Assembly (NCBI RefSeq): GCF_041146395.1
Contig: NC_090989.1
Coordinates: 47,456,501 to 47,520,500, forward strand
DNA length: 64,000 nt
Direction: 5' to 3'
Source: Eulemur rufifrons
Taxonomy: Eukaryota; Chordata; Mammalia; Primates; Lemuridae
Below the pieces are notes generated by a model. It was not told the origin of the DNA. It was given only the letters and a program-made list of their open reading frames with translations, and did not search any database. Position 1 is the stretch's first letter, and every line of letters starts with the position of its first letter. Shown here piece after piece: positions 26,550-40,012 of the stretch. A program made the position numbers and the translations under genes.

Positions 26550-27450
26550 TCAAGGACCTGGATCTCCGTGCGCGTGCTTGGCAAATCCCATTTCTCGGTT
26601 CAAGGAACAATAAATTGTACCACCGCACAGGAAAGACCGCTCAAGTAGGAGCAACTCCAGTTGTGCACTTTGGCTGACACGAGAAAAGACTTAAGGCGGA
26701 TGCTCGCAGGGCAACTCTGATGTCCGAAGGTCGCGAGGAGCTGGATCGCGAGAGGGGCCAGACCCCAGACCGGCATGCGGGAGCTGCAGCGCCTAGCCGC
26801 GCGCCAGGAGCCCGGTGGCGCTGAGCGCCAGCGGTACCAACTTCGCGAGCTAGGCTCGGAGCTCCGCTCGGCGCGCGCGGCTGTCAGTCAAAGTCCTCGG
26901 CCCGCCCCCCCGGTCTCCACCAATCGTAGCCGGGGTCGGCGGTGAGGAGACGACGCCGGGAAGCTCGGGGCGAGCGGCCTGGCGCAGCGGCGACAGATCA
27001 GGCGCCAGGGTTCCCCGGCCACCCGAGCGCCAAAGCCGGGCAGGCGGACCCGGAGGTGAGTGCGGGGATGAGGGCTGTGTGCGGGTGCTGCGCCGGGCCC
27101 TTGCGGTCGGAGCGACCCATGGCCGGGTTCCTCACGCGCGCCCGTTGGCTGCAAAGCCCCGCCCTCCGCGCCCCTGCTCCGGGGTCCCCAGCCCTGCGCA
27201 GGGGAGCTGCAGCCCCGGGGGTCATGGCCGGGGGCGCTGGGGCCAGGGAAGGGAGGCTCTCTCTGGTCGAAGGCGGGGACAGAGTTGGAGCCCCAGGCTG
27301 CTACAGCCTGAGGCCCGAGGAGCCCGAGCCGAGGCAGGTCCCGGCGGGGCTGGGCACGAGCATCTCCATCCTCAGTTCTCTGGACTTACTGCTGCGTCGC
27401 GGCGCGGCGGCGCGGCAGGGCCCGGACTTTCAGGCCGCAGCTGATGACCC
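26550..27450 (+). promoter_or_regulatory. NXPE3: CpG island promoter of NXPE3
   Basis: This is the only CpG-dense, GC-rich stretch in the window. It holds a GC box (CCCGCCCC, about 26901-26908) and a CCAAT box at 26920-26924, with no TATA box in a fitting place. A strong donor, GAG|GTGAGT, follows at 27055/27056. The layout is that of a TATA-less housekeeping-type promoter firing on the plus strand at about 26950-27000. Assignment to NXPE3 rests on position: it is the only island between CEP97 and the NXPE3 coding exons. Confidence 0.8.
26980..27055 (+). other. NXPE3: NXPE3 first exon, non-coding (5' end approximate)
   Basis: The 3' end is set by the donor at 27056-27057 (CCCGGAG|GTGAGTG). 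The 5' end is a guess from the CCAAT-box distance. The exon contains no ATG that leads into the NXPE3 frame, so it is taken as 5' UTR. Further non-coding exons may exist in the 6 kb before the start-codon exon; none could be recognised. Confidence 0.5.
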
Positions 27451-28242
27451 CACTCTCCTTGGCACCTCCCCTAACCCGGTGCGGTGCGCTTGGCGACTCC
27501 TCCCTGTCCATACCCTATCTCCCAACTCACCTCTGCTCTGGGCACCCGTTGCCTCTTGCCTGGCGACTGTCACATGTTGGACTGTTCTGGCCTTCTTGAG
27601 CTGCCGTTTTGGGACATCAGATTCAAGTCGTATGAGGAGAAACGAGTATGACTTGACAAGGTGTGATGTGGAGACCCTGGCCTGTCGTCCATCTCTACCT
27701 GATGGAAGGCCCTCTGGGGGGCTGCTAAGAGGGGTCCTCAGGCAGAATTTATACCAAATTTGTGTGAAATTGTCTGTAAAGTTTTCCTTGCTTTTTATTA
27801 TTTACTCTAAAGGAGAATTGTTGCCACATTTCCTAAAGATAAAGAATCACACTGCTCTGGTGGGCCTCTCCCCTCCTCACTGCGGTTTATTATCATTTGG
27901 AACATCAGGATGTGTTTGAAGATGGCAGTACTCCCAGACCCTGATAATGAATTGATTTCATGCAGTGGTGGCAGCAGCATATATTCCTCCATCGTGTTTG
28001 GCTCCTGCTTTTCTTTGACTTTGTTTAGTATCTTCTTTCCATGTCTGTTATACTCAGAAGCTCTCTGGGACTGTTAAAGTGCTGCAGTTTGTTACAGATA
28101 AGGGAAACGAAGGAATAGATCACTGAAGTGGGGTTGGCTCTCCCCATTCCCTGGAATTGGGTTGTCTTGAGGGGACAGAGTAAGTTACAATTCAAACATT
28201 TCAGAAATGCTATCCTTTGCCAACTGATACATCCCCTGGCCA

Positions 28243-28400
28243 CCCTGTACTAGCAGTTCTCCTACTTGGCTGTATATTATAATCATATGGGACCTTTTTA
28301 AAAAAAGCTGTTACTTGAGCCTACTACCACAGATTCTGATTTAATTGGTTGGGTGGGGCCCAGGCATTGGTGTTTTTAAAGCTTCCATAATGATCATTAA
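28243..28400 (+). repeat. MER5-type hAT element fragment
   Basis: Wording GATTCTGATTTAATTGGTT and GGGGCCCAGGCATTGGTGTT matches the MER5 non-autonomous hAT family. Confidence 0.7.
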
Positions 28401-28910
28401 TGCACATGCAGGGTTGAGTATAACAACCTATCAATGTGCCCGATTTTTTTTTTTTATTATTAGAGCACTTAGTACTATGTGACTTATTTAACTGGCTTGA
28501 TTACTTCACCTGCCATTTAATCTCCATGAACGCATGGGCCCTGCTTTGGAAGAAGGAAAAGGGAAGGTTTGGTTAAAGTCGGCACTTTGGGCATGTGAGG
28601 TTGGGGGACATGAAAGAAAAATGGCATCTGTAGAAACAGGTCCTGCAGACTACTGTCCCTGCTTCATTTTTGTTCAAGGATTGACCTTATTTTGTTGATC
28701 CATCATTTTCATAGCCTTGGATGGGTCTCCAGTTCTTCTTTCTATAGATCCTCCCTTGTTAGGTTTCAAGGTCTTAACTTAGCACTCTATGAAATACAGC
28801 TGCTCTTTAGAAAGTTGGAAATAATAACATTTAAGTTTAGATATATTCCATGTAAATCTGTACTTTTGTCTACTATTTAGGGGAACATATGTACTGAATT
28901 AAAAATCCAT

Positions 28911-29262
<352 letters not shown>

Positions 29263-29931
29263 TCATACAATACATTTATGTGGATAACAAGTCAGAATAT
29301 TTAGGATAGGGACTGTCCCAGACACTGGACAGTTTGTGTGTGGTTGATATATTGTCTTTGTGAAATGGTTGTCTGAGAACATCAGCTCCTCAGAGGATGA
29401 GGTTGCTGTCTAATTTTCTTTGTTTAGTGCAGAACTCAGGTTTCATTTGTGTTCCTGACAATTGTAATTCCAAGTGATGTAAGCAACCACTTTGTAATTC
29501 TCTGTGATATGGGAGTAGGAAGTCAGGTACCTAATGGCATTCTGGGGTTATTGCCACAGGCTTAACGAAGTTAGATCGACCAGTACATGTCTTGGGCTTG
29601 GAGGTAGGCTTAATCAAAATTTGGCAGAACGGTTCTAACAAATAGTGGACCCCACATTGCAAGACAGACCATACCTTTAACTTTTTGTTTGTCCTTTGCC
29701 CATAAAAATAAAGCATAAATAAGTGGTGGTCTGACTCTTCACAAACAATTTGAAAACAAGACTGCTCAAATTCCTTGAATCATAACTTTTAGATCTATAC
29801 AGATGCCTTTTGTTTTCCTCTTGTTTCCATAGTGGAAAATAAGATCATTAGATCATTGAACTACATGATTATGATAGCCTTTAAGGAAAATAACAATTGG
29901 AGCTTTTATCTTTATATATGTACACAGATTT

Positions 29932-30145
29932 TTTTTGAAACGGGGGTCTTGCCATATTGCCCAGGATGGTCTTGAACTCTTTTTTAAAAAAAATTTTTAT
30001 TTTTTAATTTTTATTGCTTTTGCTTTTTTATTATTATTATTATTAATAATGTACTGGTATTATGGAACTCTTGCGCTCAAGTGATCTTCATGCCTCAGCC
30101 TCTGGAGTAACTGGGACTACATGCATGTGCCACTGTGCCCAGCTT
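29932..30145 (-). repeat. Alu monomer broken by an A/T-rich insertion
   Basis: A diverged antisense single-arm Alu: GGGTCTTGCCATATTGCCCA, then GAACTCTT at 29974-29981, an 83-bp T/A-rich block, and GAACTCTT again at 30065-30072 before Alu sequence resumes. Confidence 0.75.
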
Positions 30146-31107
30146 GGTTTAAATTTCTTCCAGTTATATTGCTGTTTATAAAGTTTTGACTTTCAGCTAA
30201 GGTCCGAGAGTGATTTACCAGGTTGGAGTTAATGTGTTTACATAGCCAGATACTGTTTTTTATCAGTAGGAAAAGGACATGTTCCTATCTCCCACTATGT
30301 TATACTTGTATGTATAACTCTCTGCCTATAAAATTGTTCTTTTAATTTCTAATTTTTTTACTTCATTTTCAATATCTTTAACTTTTATATCATTTGCATA
30401 TTTCTATTGCAGCAGAAATGGTATAAAAATGAAAAAACATTAATGTGTGCTTCAAATGTGGCAAGAAAAGAATAAGGGCCAGTAGTCTCAATTACCTGAG
30501 TTCAGGATTTCATGCTGGAAGGAAATTTAGCTGTAAACTCTACTTGGTTAGTTCCAGTAAACATCTTTTCCTGGGACATTTCTAAAAAAGGTAAATTACA
30601 TTGAATTTATATATATGTTTTTTGGTTGATCTGAGGAACTTTTTTCTAGAGTCATTCCCATCTAGCACTATTCTTACTTGTTTCTAAGGCTAGTTGAGAT
30701 ACCAAATGATATTTTCTTGCTCCCTTTGCAAATAGCTTTCTTGTTATAATGTCTAGGTTTTATATTTATAGGAAAATACCATAAATCTGTTACAGGTTTC
30801 TTCTTTTCATTTAGAAATCTTTCATTTTAAACAGAACTATTTCCCCAAATATGATTTAATACCTTGTTTCTCCTTATGTCTCATCTTTAATTTTTACTTT
30901 TGGGAATCAGCTTTATTTTTTATATCTGTGATTTTTATTTCCAGAAGAAAAATTAGGACATATAGATAAAGGAGAAAACAAAACTACCCAGAAGTGACAA
31001 CTATTAACATGTTAGTAGATATCTTTTCAAAGAGAGGTTTATCTAGTGTGCCTCAGGCAACATCTACTTAAGTGTACAAATGGGTCTCTCAAATATCAGT
31101 GCTCTAC

Positions 31108-31723
31108 TTATAGTATAAAGTCAAGTCTTTTCCTGGCATGGCCCTCCATAATTATTGCCAGTAGGAGTCTGTAGCCATGAGGGGCTACTTGCATTGCTGC
31201 CTGTAACTTTGTAGTGTAGCTTTGGAATCTGCTGCCTTTGCTATCCTTCTGCACCACTGACTGCTGCTGTGCTGCTGCTAACTGGCTCTGAGCCACACTG
31301 ACATCCTTTAAATGGCTGGTATCCATACAGCCCACAGACCGTGCCTGCCATAGTGCAGCTAAATTCCTGTGGACTACCATCTTTGGTCTTCTCCCTCTCT
31401 GGCCATCAGGGAAATCCATGATTTTTACATCCATCTCTTTGAGAAGGGTTTATATAGCAGAACAGCTGGGGCCTTGGTGAAATAGTTATTCTCTGTTTTA
31501 CAGCCATTTCCTTTCCAGAATTTTCAGGCACTTTGGGGTGGGTGAGTGCCTGGGTATTGGAGAGACGTGGTGTTGGGGGGACATGAGATGGTTTAGTACA
31601 GTCTTTCACAGTGCCTGGCATCCCTGTGGAGGTAGCTAGGAGTGGCGGATTTATTCCTTTTAAAGAAGGGAGTGACATCTTTTCGGATATGAGTATAAGC
31701 TTTTCAAGGGGAATTTTTGGCAC
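31108..31723 (-). pseudogene. Unidentified coding-like stretch, probably a broken retrocopy
   Basis: Two overlapping minus-strand frames, of 105 codons (31406-31723) and 108 codons (31108-31434), read as protein-like text rather than repeat: the first has ISEKMSLPSLKGINPP and HVPPTPRLSNTQALTHPK, the second KDVSVAQSQLAAAQQQSVV. They overlap by 29 bases in different frames, as expected if one frameshift splits an older single frame. No introns, no recognised domain and no repeat family fits. I do not recognise the parent gene. It could also be a chance open stretch; its glutamine- and proline-rich make-up is weak evidence. Confidence 0.35.
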
Positions 31724-33040
31724 TTAGTGCAGTCTGTGGTACAGAGTAAGCCTCCATAATCATTTTTTGCATGGGTTGTTGAAGCAAGGTATACCATGTA
31801 AAGAACTAAGTACTGTGAGTAAATCAGAAAAGTATGATACTTTATCATTAAGTTGCTTTTTTTCTGGTATATGGTTTCTGTTTTTTAAAATATAGTCATA
31901 ATTAGTGTAGTCTAGTTGGAGAGATAAAAACATATGTGACTAGAGACCAGCTGAGAAGTGAAAATGATAAATGCTATGGAATGCTCTCAGGATGGAGAGC
32001 ATGTTGGGATAGCTCAGCCTTCTTTCCTTTCTGAAGCTGCTTTCGGGAAGGGTTGGTGTGGTCGTTGTGGTATGGGAATGGTTCAGACAGGTTAAGCAGA
32101 GGGGAGAGAGAATGGGGGCTTGCCAAGTCCAGCACAAAGCTGAGGGGAGTGTGGATGCAGCTGACCTCTTCTGAGGTACTCTGCACCTTGATTACATACC
32201 CTTTTCCACCTTTACCTCTATACCCTACCCTCCATGGAAAGCCTGTCTGGGGACAAAATATTAGGACCTTCTCTGTTAACCTATATCAAAATAGCAACTG
32301 GAGAGAGCATTTTGAATTCGTTACATGAGAGAAGAGCTAGAAGTGGCTGCCTCTGAAGTCCTCTGCTTCTAGCAGGCGTGATAAAGGATTTGTGGGTCTT
32401 GTTACGCACTCATTAAGCTTAACTTCCCCCCCTCACATCTTCAGGGCAGGTGTCCTCCTATGCCTTGTTGCTGTGATGAGGGAGCATCAGGACCACGTAT
32501 GTGGTGGGGAGAGCTGGAAACTCAAAGAGTGTTTCCTGTCTCTTGCCATACAGAGAGGGGTGGCACTCCTTGTGTTTTAGAATGTCAGGATGTTTTGCAC
32601 AATATCGCAGAGCTCTTCATAGAAACACAAAGTTTCCTCCTAATATTCTTTAAATATAATTAATATGGCAATGTTACATAACTTAAACTATAAGGAAAAG
32701 GAAGTGATTTTATTTACTGAGAACTCTGTAGAAATTTGTTACTTTTATTTTGTAATTTTTTGAGTTTAAAGACATTCTCCTTTGCTGTCTTAAATGTTAA
32801 AACCTAAATAGACAATAGGGGAAATATTACTGTATTTGCACAGAAGCCTGGCATTGGGAAAGGACACTTTGAGGAGATTGTCTGGAAATGAAATCGACAT
32901 TACTATGCTCTGGCTCCTTGCTTTCTCCTCATGACTTTGGGCTTAGATAAAGTTAAGGAAGAGGAAATGTATTTTTCCTCTTACTTCACCCTAGGCTATT
33001 GCGGTTGGTGATGTTCTTCTCTCATTTTTCCTCTTTGAAG

Positions 33041-33353
<313 letters not shown>

Positions 33354-33439
33354 TAACTAAGGAGCCAAATCTGGGGATTTGGGGCTAACTAGCTTGAGAA
33401 ATTGTTGGTTATCAGGAGGCTTATCCTGGTTACAGTTGT

Positions 33440-33600
33440 GGTTTTCATGTATTCAGTAAGTATTTGAGTGCCTACAGTGTCATATACTGTGCTAGAAATC
33501 GAGGGTATAGTGGTGAAGAAGACAGACATTTCTTTACTTATGGAGCTTGCATTCTAAATGTGCATGGGAGAAAATAAGTAATAATCATAATCATATAATA
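33440..33600. repeat. L2-type LINE fragment
   Basis: Wording GTATTTGAGTGCCTACAGTG, ATATACTGTGCTAGAAAT and GAAGAAGACAGACATTTC follows the well-known L2-class pattern; strand not decided. Confidence 0.6.
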
Positions 33601-35047
33601 ATAAAGATAATTAGAGATTGTGAAAAGTGTTATACAGAAAGGAAAAAATGTTACATAGAAAGAAAAGTGTTACATAGTCTAGGGAAGCTTTAGAGTGATA
33701 AAAAAAAAGTCTCTTCAAGGAGGGGACCTTTTAGTTGACTCCTGGCAAAAGCTGAAGGAGCATTTTGAGGGAAGGAGTTGATGAGATGTTTTGAAGATTA
33801 CAGGATGGCATTCAAGGGCAGGGACTGTGTCATATTGAACCCCTCACAAGTGCCTGGCACTAACAAGGTACTTAGTAGTACCCTTTTTACCCCCCTGCAT
33901 GAACTCATATATCACCAAAATTTGTGGAGTATTTTTTATATAAAAGGATGCTGTCCCTTTTGTTTTGTTGGCTTGTGGTACTTCTGAGGTTACAAGTCCA
34001 ACTTAACTATGGCATTTCTTTTCTTACTGGGTTTTATTGGCACAAGACATTTAAAGCTAAGCCATAGGTTTTTTAAAAAATTTTTCCTGCTGGAACTCAC
34101 TTTGTGGTTTTTAGCAGAATACCTAATCTCGCTGGGAAATGGGCACACTAAGGTTCTACAGATTTTCTTCTGTGAGCCAAATTAGCAAACTTTGTTAGGT
34201 ACTTTGAGGAATGTGAAGTGATTCTGTTAAAGATTTCTTATTAGAAATGGGCTTAGGGCATAAACACTAGTTATTTATTCTTCCTTTTCTTGCATGTTTT
34301 GCTAGATAAGGCATTGCCGATTCCACACTGACAGTGCCTTCTACCTGGAAGCTGTATTGAAATTCTTTTTTTTAAGTTTTTATTTTTGGTCGCAAAAATA
34401 ATGTTTTTTTAAACACATAAAATGTGCCATCTAGCACCAATGTCTGTAAATAGTCAGAATTCCATCCAGTTACTACTCTTTGGAACTGTTATGACTAAAG
34501 TCCCTGACAGATTAGTCTATGTGAACAGATAATTAATATATCATGATGGCATAAAGTGGAGATGACACATAATAAAAATTCATTTAATAAATGTGTACAG
34601 AACCACATTTGTTGTTATTCAAAAAACCTTTCATTGTTTCATGTAAACAAATTAACTTAATACTAGTGTTTTTTAGCCAGATTTTTCTGGAAAATATACA
34701 TGAGGAAAAGGGCATGACCCGCACAAGTGCATAAGCCTGAAACTGGTCTTTCTATTCTCACTCCATTCTCAAATGAGAAAAATTTTGTGAAGATACCTTT
34801 TGTTCCTTCAGTCTCTTGATTTGTTTTCTTAGCAACTACAGCATAATTTACTATTTAAATCACATAGATATGTACGATGTAGGAAAAGAGTAAAACTTTG
34901 GCCAATGTAAGTATACAAGACAATATTCTCAGCTCTTTTTTAAAGTAAAAGAACATTTAAGTATTAGATATGTTTTAAAGAATTAAGTGGAAGATACATA
35001 GGATAGAAGCTATTGCATAATTATGAACAAAATGAGAACCTCCTTTT

Positions 35048-36215
35048 AAAAAGTTTTTTGTGGTAAAATATACATAACATGGAGTTTGCCATTTTAATCA
35101 TTTTTAAGCATACAATTCAGTAGCATTAAGCACATTCACATTGTTGTGCAACCACCACCACCTTCTATCTCCAGAACTGTTTTGTGTTCCCGAAGTGAGA
35201 CTCTGCATCCATTAAACCATAATTACCCATTCCTCCCTCCCCCCTGCCCCTGGCATCCACTATTTTGTTTTTGTCTCTATGAACTTGATGACTCTAAGTA
35301 CCTCATATAATTAGAATAGTATGCTTTTGGTGACTGGCATATTTCTGTTAGCATAATGTCCTCAAGGTCCATCTGTGTTGTAGCGTGTATCAGAATTTCT
35401 TTCCTTTTTAAGGCTGAGTAATCCTCTGTACACACACATATACATGCAGAAGAATATTATTCAGCCTTAAAAAGGAAGGAAATTCTTTTTTTTTTTTTTT
35501 TTGAGACAGAGTCTCACTCTGTTGCCCAGGCTAGAGTGCCGTGGTGTCAGCCTAGCTCACAGCAACCTCAAACTCCTGGGCTCAAGCAAATCCTCCTGCC
35601 TCAGCCTCCTGAGTAGCTGGAACTACAGGCATGCACCACCATGCCCAGCTAATTTTTTCTATATATTTTTAGTTGTTCGGCTAATTTCTTTCTATTTTTA
35701 GTAGAGATGGGGTCTCGCTCTTGCTCAGGCTGGTCTCGAACTCCTGACCTCGAGAGATCCTCCCGGCTCGGCCTCCCAGAGTGCTAGGATTGTAGGTGTG
35801 AGCCACCGCACCAGGCCAGAAAATTCTGCTATATGCTATAGCATGTATATACGTACCACATTTTGTTTATTCGTTCATCTATTGATGGACATTTGGGTTG
35901 TTTCCACCTTTGGCTATTGTGAATAGTGCTGCTGTGAAAATGGGTGTACATATATTTCTTCAAGACTTTGCTGTCAATTCTTCTGAATATGTATCCACAA
36001 ATGAAATTGCTTTATTATGTGGTAATTTTAATTTTTTGAGGAACCACATTATTGTTTTCCATAGCAGCTGCACCACTTTTCATTCTCATCAACAGTGTAC
36101 AAGTGTTCCAATTCCCCTGCATCCTCACCAATACTTATTTTCTGTTTTTTTGATAACAGCCTTCCTTATGGGTGTGAGATAGTATCACATTGTCTTGATT
36201 TGCAGTTGTGTTTTT
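35048..36215 (-). mobile_element. LINE-1 3' UTR fragment, with Alu inside
   Basis: Antisense LINE-1 3' UTR: a stretch with TTGTTGTGCAACCACCACCA at about 35140, ATTTGGGTTGTTTCCACC at 35890, and TATGGGTGTGAGATAGTATC near 36170. An Alu splits it at 35488-35817. Confidence 0.8.
35488..35817 (-). repeat. Alu inside LINE-1
   Basis: Two arms, poly(T) start at about 35487. GGAAATTCT precedes it and AGAAAATTCTG follows. Confidence 0.93.
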
Positions 36216-39200
36216 TTATCCATCTGTCAATCTATACTTTTTAAGTGGGACATTTAGGCTGTTTACATTTAATGTTAATATTGATAAGTGAGGTACTGTT
36301 CTAGTCATCATGTTTATTGTCGCCTAGTTGCTTTGTTTTCTCCCTGTGTTACTGTTTTATAAGAGCTGTAAGTTTTTACTTTGAAGTATTTCTACACTAA
36401 TGAGTATTGACCTTTCTTTTCAGTGTTCAGAGCATTTTTGAGCATTTCTTGTAGGTCAGTCTAGTGGTGACAAATTCCTTAGTGTTTTCTTGTCTGAGAA
36501 AGACTTTATTTCTCTTCCATTTATGAAACTTAGTTTTGCAGGATACAGAATTCTTGGCTTCTATTCTATTTAAGACATTATTCTATTTAAGAAGACTAAA
36601 GAACCCAATCCCTTCTGGCTTCTGTGGTTTCTGGTGAGAAGTCTGCTGTTAGTCTGATGGGTTTTCTTTTGTAAGTTACTTGGTGCTGTCTTCTTACAGC
36701 TTGTAGGATTTTCTCCTTCACTTTGACTTTGCCCAGACTGATGATTATGTGCCTTGGTGATGTATTATTTGAAATGCATCTTCCAGAAGTCCGATGACCT
36801 GCTTGTGTCTGGATGTCTAAATCTCTAGCAAGACCAGGGGAGTTTTCTTCCATCCTCTCAAATAGATTTTCCATGGTTTTTACTTTTCTCCCTCAGGGTT
36901 GCCTAAGATTCTTACATTTATGTGCTTTACATAATCCCATATTTCTCAGAGACTTTGTTCATTTCTCTTGATTCTTTTTCCTTTATTGTTGACTGACTGG
37001 TTTAATTTGACAGCCTTGTAATCAAGGTCTGAAATTCTTTCTTCTGCTTGGTCTAGTCTGTTGTTAAAACTTTCCACTGTATTTTGGAATTCCCCAAATG
37101 ACTATTTTATTTCCAGAAGTTCTGTTATTTTTTTTTTTAAGTATCTGTCTCTTTAGTGAATTTTTCATTCATGTCCTGAGTTATTTTTTTTGTTTCCTTG
37201 TGTTGGTTTTCAGCTTTGTCATGGATCCCATTGAACTTAACTTGTGATCCATATTTTGAATTCCATATCTGACATTTCAAAAATTTCCTTTTGATTGGAG
37301 TCCATCGCTGGAGAGCTAGTGTGATCCTTTGGGAGTGTTAAAAAGCCTGTTTTTTCATATTGTGAGAGCTCTTATGCTGATTCCTTGTCATCTAGAACCT
37401 CTTCCCTCGGTGCAAAACAGATAGTTTTGTGGCTCACCTGTTCTCCTCTGTTGGGAACTCTGCTGCTCAGTGTAGAGAGGGAGAGGTACACTGCCTTCAG
37501 CTTGTGTAGGTAGGTACCTACTGTGGTGTTGCTGGCAGTTCAGGTCGATTGGACCTCAGACTCTTGGGAGAGTGTTCAGGTGCCAGCGATGGTGGGCTAG
37601 GTTAGGTAATCTCTAGTTCCCAGGTCCCTGGATGGCATGCTGAGTCCTGGGGGAACCAGACCAATACCAGGCTGGCAAACTTGCCCTTAAGCCTCCCTGA
37701 GTTCAGGCACTGGCTGTTGATAGTGAGGGGCACAAATGCTTTGAAGAATGATTAGGCAGGAGAAGGATGGATGCACTGTGAGCCTGAGACAGGAGGGGTG
37801 GGCCCCTCTTGATGAGATTAGCAGAGGTAGGCAGCTATGGGGCACATAAGCTGCTCACACCTCTCTCTTGGCAGTAAAAGTGGTCTCTGTCATTTGGGGG
37901 CCCAAAAGAGCCCAAATTCCCAGCTCCCACCCTGACCCAGCTGCAGCAGAGGTGGTATAGAGGCAGCTCAGGGCTGTGTGCAGGCCTATCAGGCTAGCTA
38001 TAGGCTGTGGCTGAAATGCTCTGGAGGAGGAGGTATAGTTGTGTCGGGGACTTGCCTCCAGGAAGGGTAGGTTCCTCCCAGAAGAGACAGACAACTTGGG
38101 GAGAGTACTGCTAGCCCTGCCCTCCTGCAGTGGAGATGGTAGTTTTTGTCCTTGGGGTGCACAAAAGCATTTGCTGAAGCTTTTTAGGGGGATAGGAGTG
38201 AACAACCCCAAGCTCCATGGAAGCCTGGGTGTCACAGGTACTCTGTCAGAGATGGGGCAGCAGCTCCCAAGTGCCCTGGCTTAACCATCTCCTGTGGAAC
38301 CCTCATCATTCCCAAGTGGAAACAGCAGTAGTGGGCAGGGAAGGGGAAGAAGAAGAGAAGTAGAAGGCCTCAAATGGTGGGAAGTTGGTACCCTGGTCCT
38401 CTTTGTCCTAAGGGGCCCTCTGGTGTACTTTATTCTCCTCTTGGCTGGAAGCAGCCTACCCCGAATGCCCAAGCTCCAGGAGACCCAGAGTTCCCCTGGG
38501 ACCCAGCAGTTCCCCAAGACTGCTGCAGTCCGAGTGGGTGCTGGGGAGCATTGGCTGTGGATCCAGCAATGTAGAGACCTAGGGGCTGACATTCCTAGGT
38601 TGGGACAGCTGCAGAAACGTGGCCTGTCTGTGCAGGGAGGGAAATGAGCCACTCCCTCTGTGGAGAACCTGGGCCTGGTGAGCAGAGTACTATTGGGGAT
38701 GTATCCCCTCTGCAAGCCTAGCACTGGCCGTCCCATAGCACACCTGTGCCTAGAGTTTATACTTGGGAGCAGAGGCAGCTACGTCCACAACATTGGGTTT
38801 TTGGAAGAGGGGAAATTCCCATCTCCACATCCCTTCTGGGGCTCCAGTGCTGCTTCTGCTCTGGGCTGGGGCACTCTCCTACCCTATGTACTCCTCTCGG
38901 CACTCACATCTTCACTGGGAGGGGTGCAGACAACTTTGGATCATGAGCCAGGGGCTCTCAAGTGCAGGCATTCCACCTTCTTCTGTCCTAAAAAGCATTT
39001 ATAACATTTCTCAGTCCTTGGGGAGCCCAGAAATATTGCTGGTTTCCTCTGTCTCCCTGTTTCTTTGTGGTTGTCATAGTCCAAGTGGGTGCTGGGGAAT
39101 GTGCATGTGGGATCCAGTGACAGTGAGACTGAGGGGCTGTGACTTCCCTGGTAGGGTAGAGGCACCTGGCATGTGTTCAGGCACTATTGCACTCACTGTC

Positions 39201-39611
39201 TCAGCTTGTGTCTGTGATGGAGGGAAGCGACCCTATGTGGGCCTGCTACCCAGTACTCTGTTCCCAAGATGCTCTCAATTTGCCAGTAGCAGCAGTGCCT
39301 GGATCCGTCAGGGTGGAAGGGCTCCCTGACAGATCGGAAGCTGTAGACTGCCATAGGTGTTGGAAGAGGAAAAGTAAATACTTCCACCTACCCTTTCTGC
39401 TGGACTCCAAATCCCTCAGAGGTCAGTCTGTGCCAAAATCTCGCTCTTCGTTGTTCTGCTCTGCAACTTCTTCCCATGGGATCCAGTAAGGGTAAGTTCT
39501 GATAGCTTTCCCTCAGTATTTCACCTGGACTCTGCTTTTTCACCTGAAATTTTTTTCTTCTTTCTGAGATGATCTGGTGACCGATGTTGCTAGTCTGCCA
39601 TCTTGCCCCCT
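36216..39611 (-). mobile_element. LINE-1/HAL1-like element: long 5' UTR and ORF1
   Basis: Read on the minus strand it opens at about 39611 with GGGGGCAAGATGGCAGACTA, the typical start of a LINE-1 5' UTR. About 2.3 kb of GC-rich leader follows, then degraded ORF1 (about 37270-36425) and a short tail. No ORF2 reverse transcriptase sequence is seen, which is the HAL1 ('half-L1') arrangement; alternatively the ORF2 part was deleted. Long stop-free frames in the leader (38.0-39.3 kb) are GC-rich by-products, not genes. Confidence 0.75.
36425..37270 (-). pseudogene. LINE-1-type ORF1 remnant
   Basis: The stretch open between 36874 and 36596 reads LARDLDIQTQAGHRTSG, ISNNTSPRHIIISLGKVKVK and TYKRKPIRLTADFSPET, the RNA-binding C-terminal half of LINE-1 ORF1p (RRM and CTD region). 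Flanking parts are frameshifted. ORF1p binds LINE RNA in the cytoplasm as a trimer; this copy cannot encode it. Confidence 0.85.
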
Positions 39612-40012
39612 TGCCTAGGATCTCTTTCTCTCTCTCTCAGAGATAAATCTTTACTTCCTTATTTCACGAATGAAGCTGGCTGAGTTGATTGTTTTTTAAT
39701 GATTAGTCAAAGATAACAAAGCCTATATCTTCATCCAATTCCTCCACCTCTTCCTTTGCATCAGTTTTGTCTGGGGCTGTGGCAGCAGCAGGAGCAGCAG
39801 AGGTGGTAGTGGCTAAGGGGGCAGCAGCCACACATGCAGATGGGTCAGCCAACAAGGCCTTGATCTTTTCAGCAAGTGGGAAAATGTAATCACTCTCCCT
39901 AGACAAAGCCAGACCCGCTTGTACCCATTGATGATCAAATGGGGTACCGACGCAACAGTTGGGTAACCAATCTATAAACATACAATGACAATGTTGCATG
40001 TACCCTCTAGGA

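Noticed and set aside
26942..27919. 325-codon open frame on the plus strand across the CpG island
   Set aside because: It runs through the first exon, its donor and into the intron. GC-rich islands lack stop codons by composition, and the text shows no known domain.
38039..39329. Several long frames of 114-188 codons on both strands
   Set aside because: They lie in the GC-rich leader of the minus-strand LINE-1/HAL1-like element, overlap each other in all frames and show no protein-like continuity.
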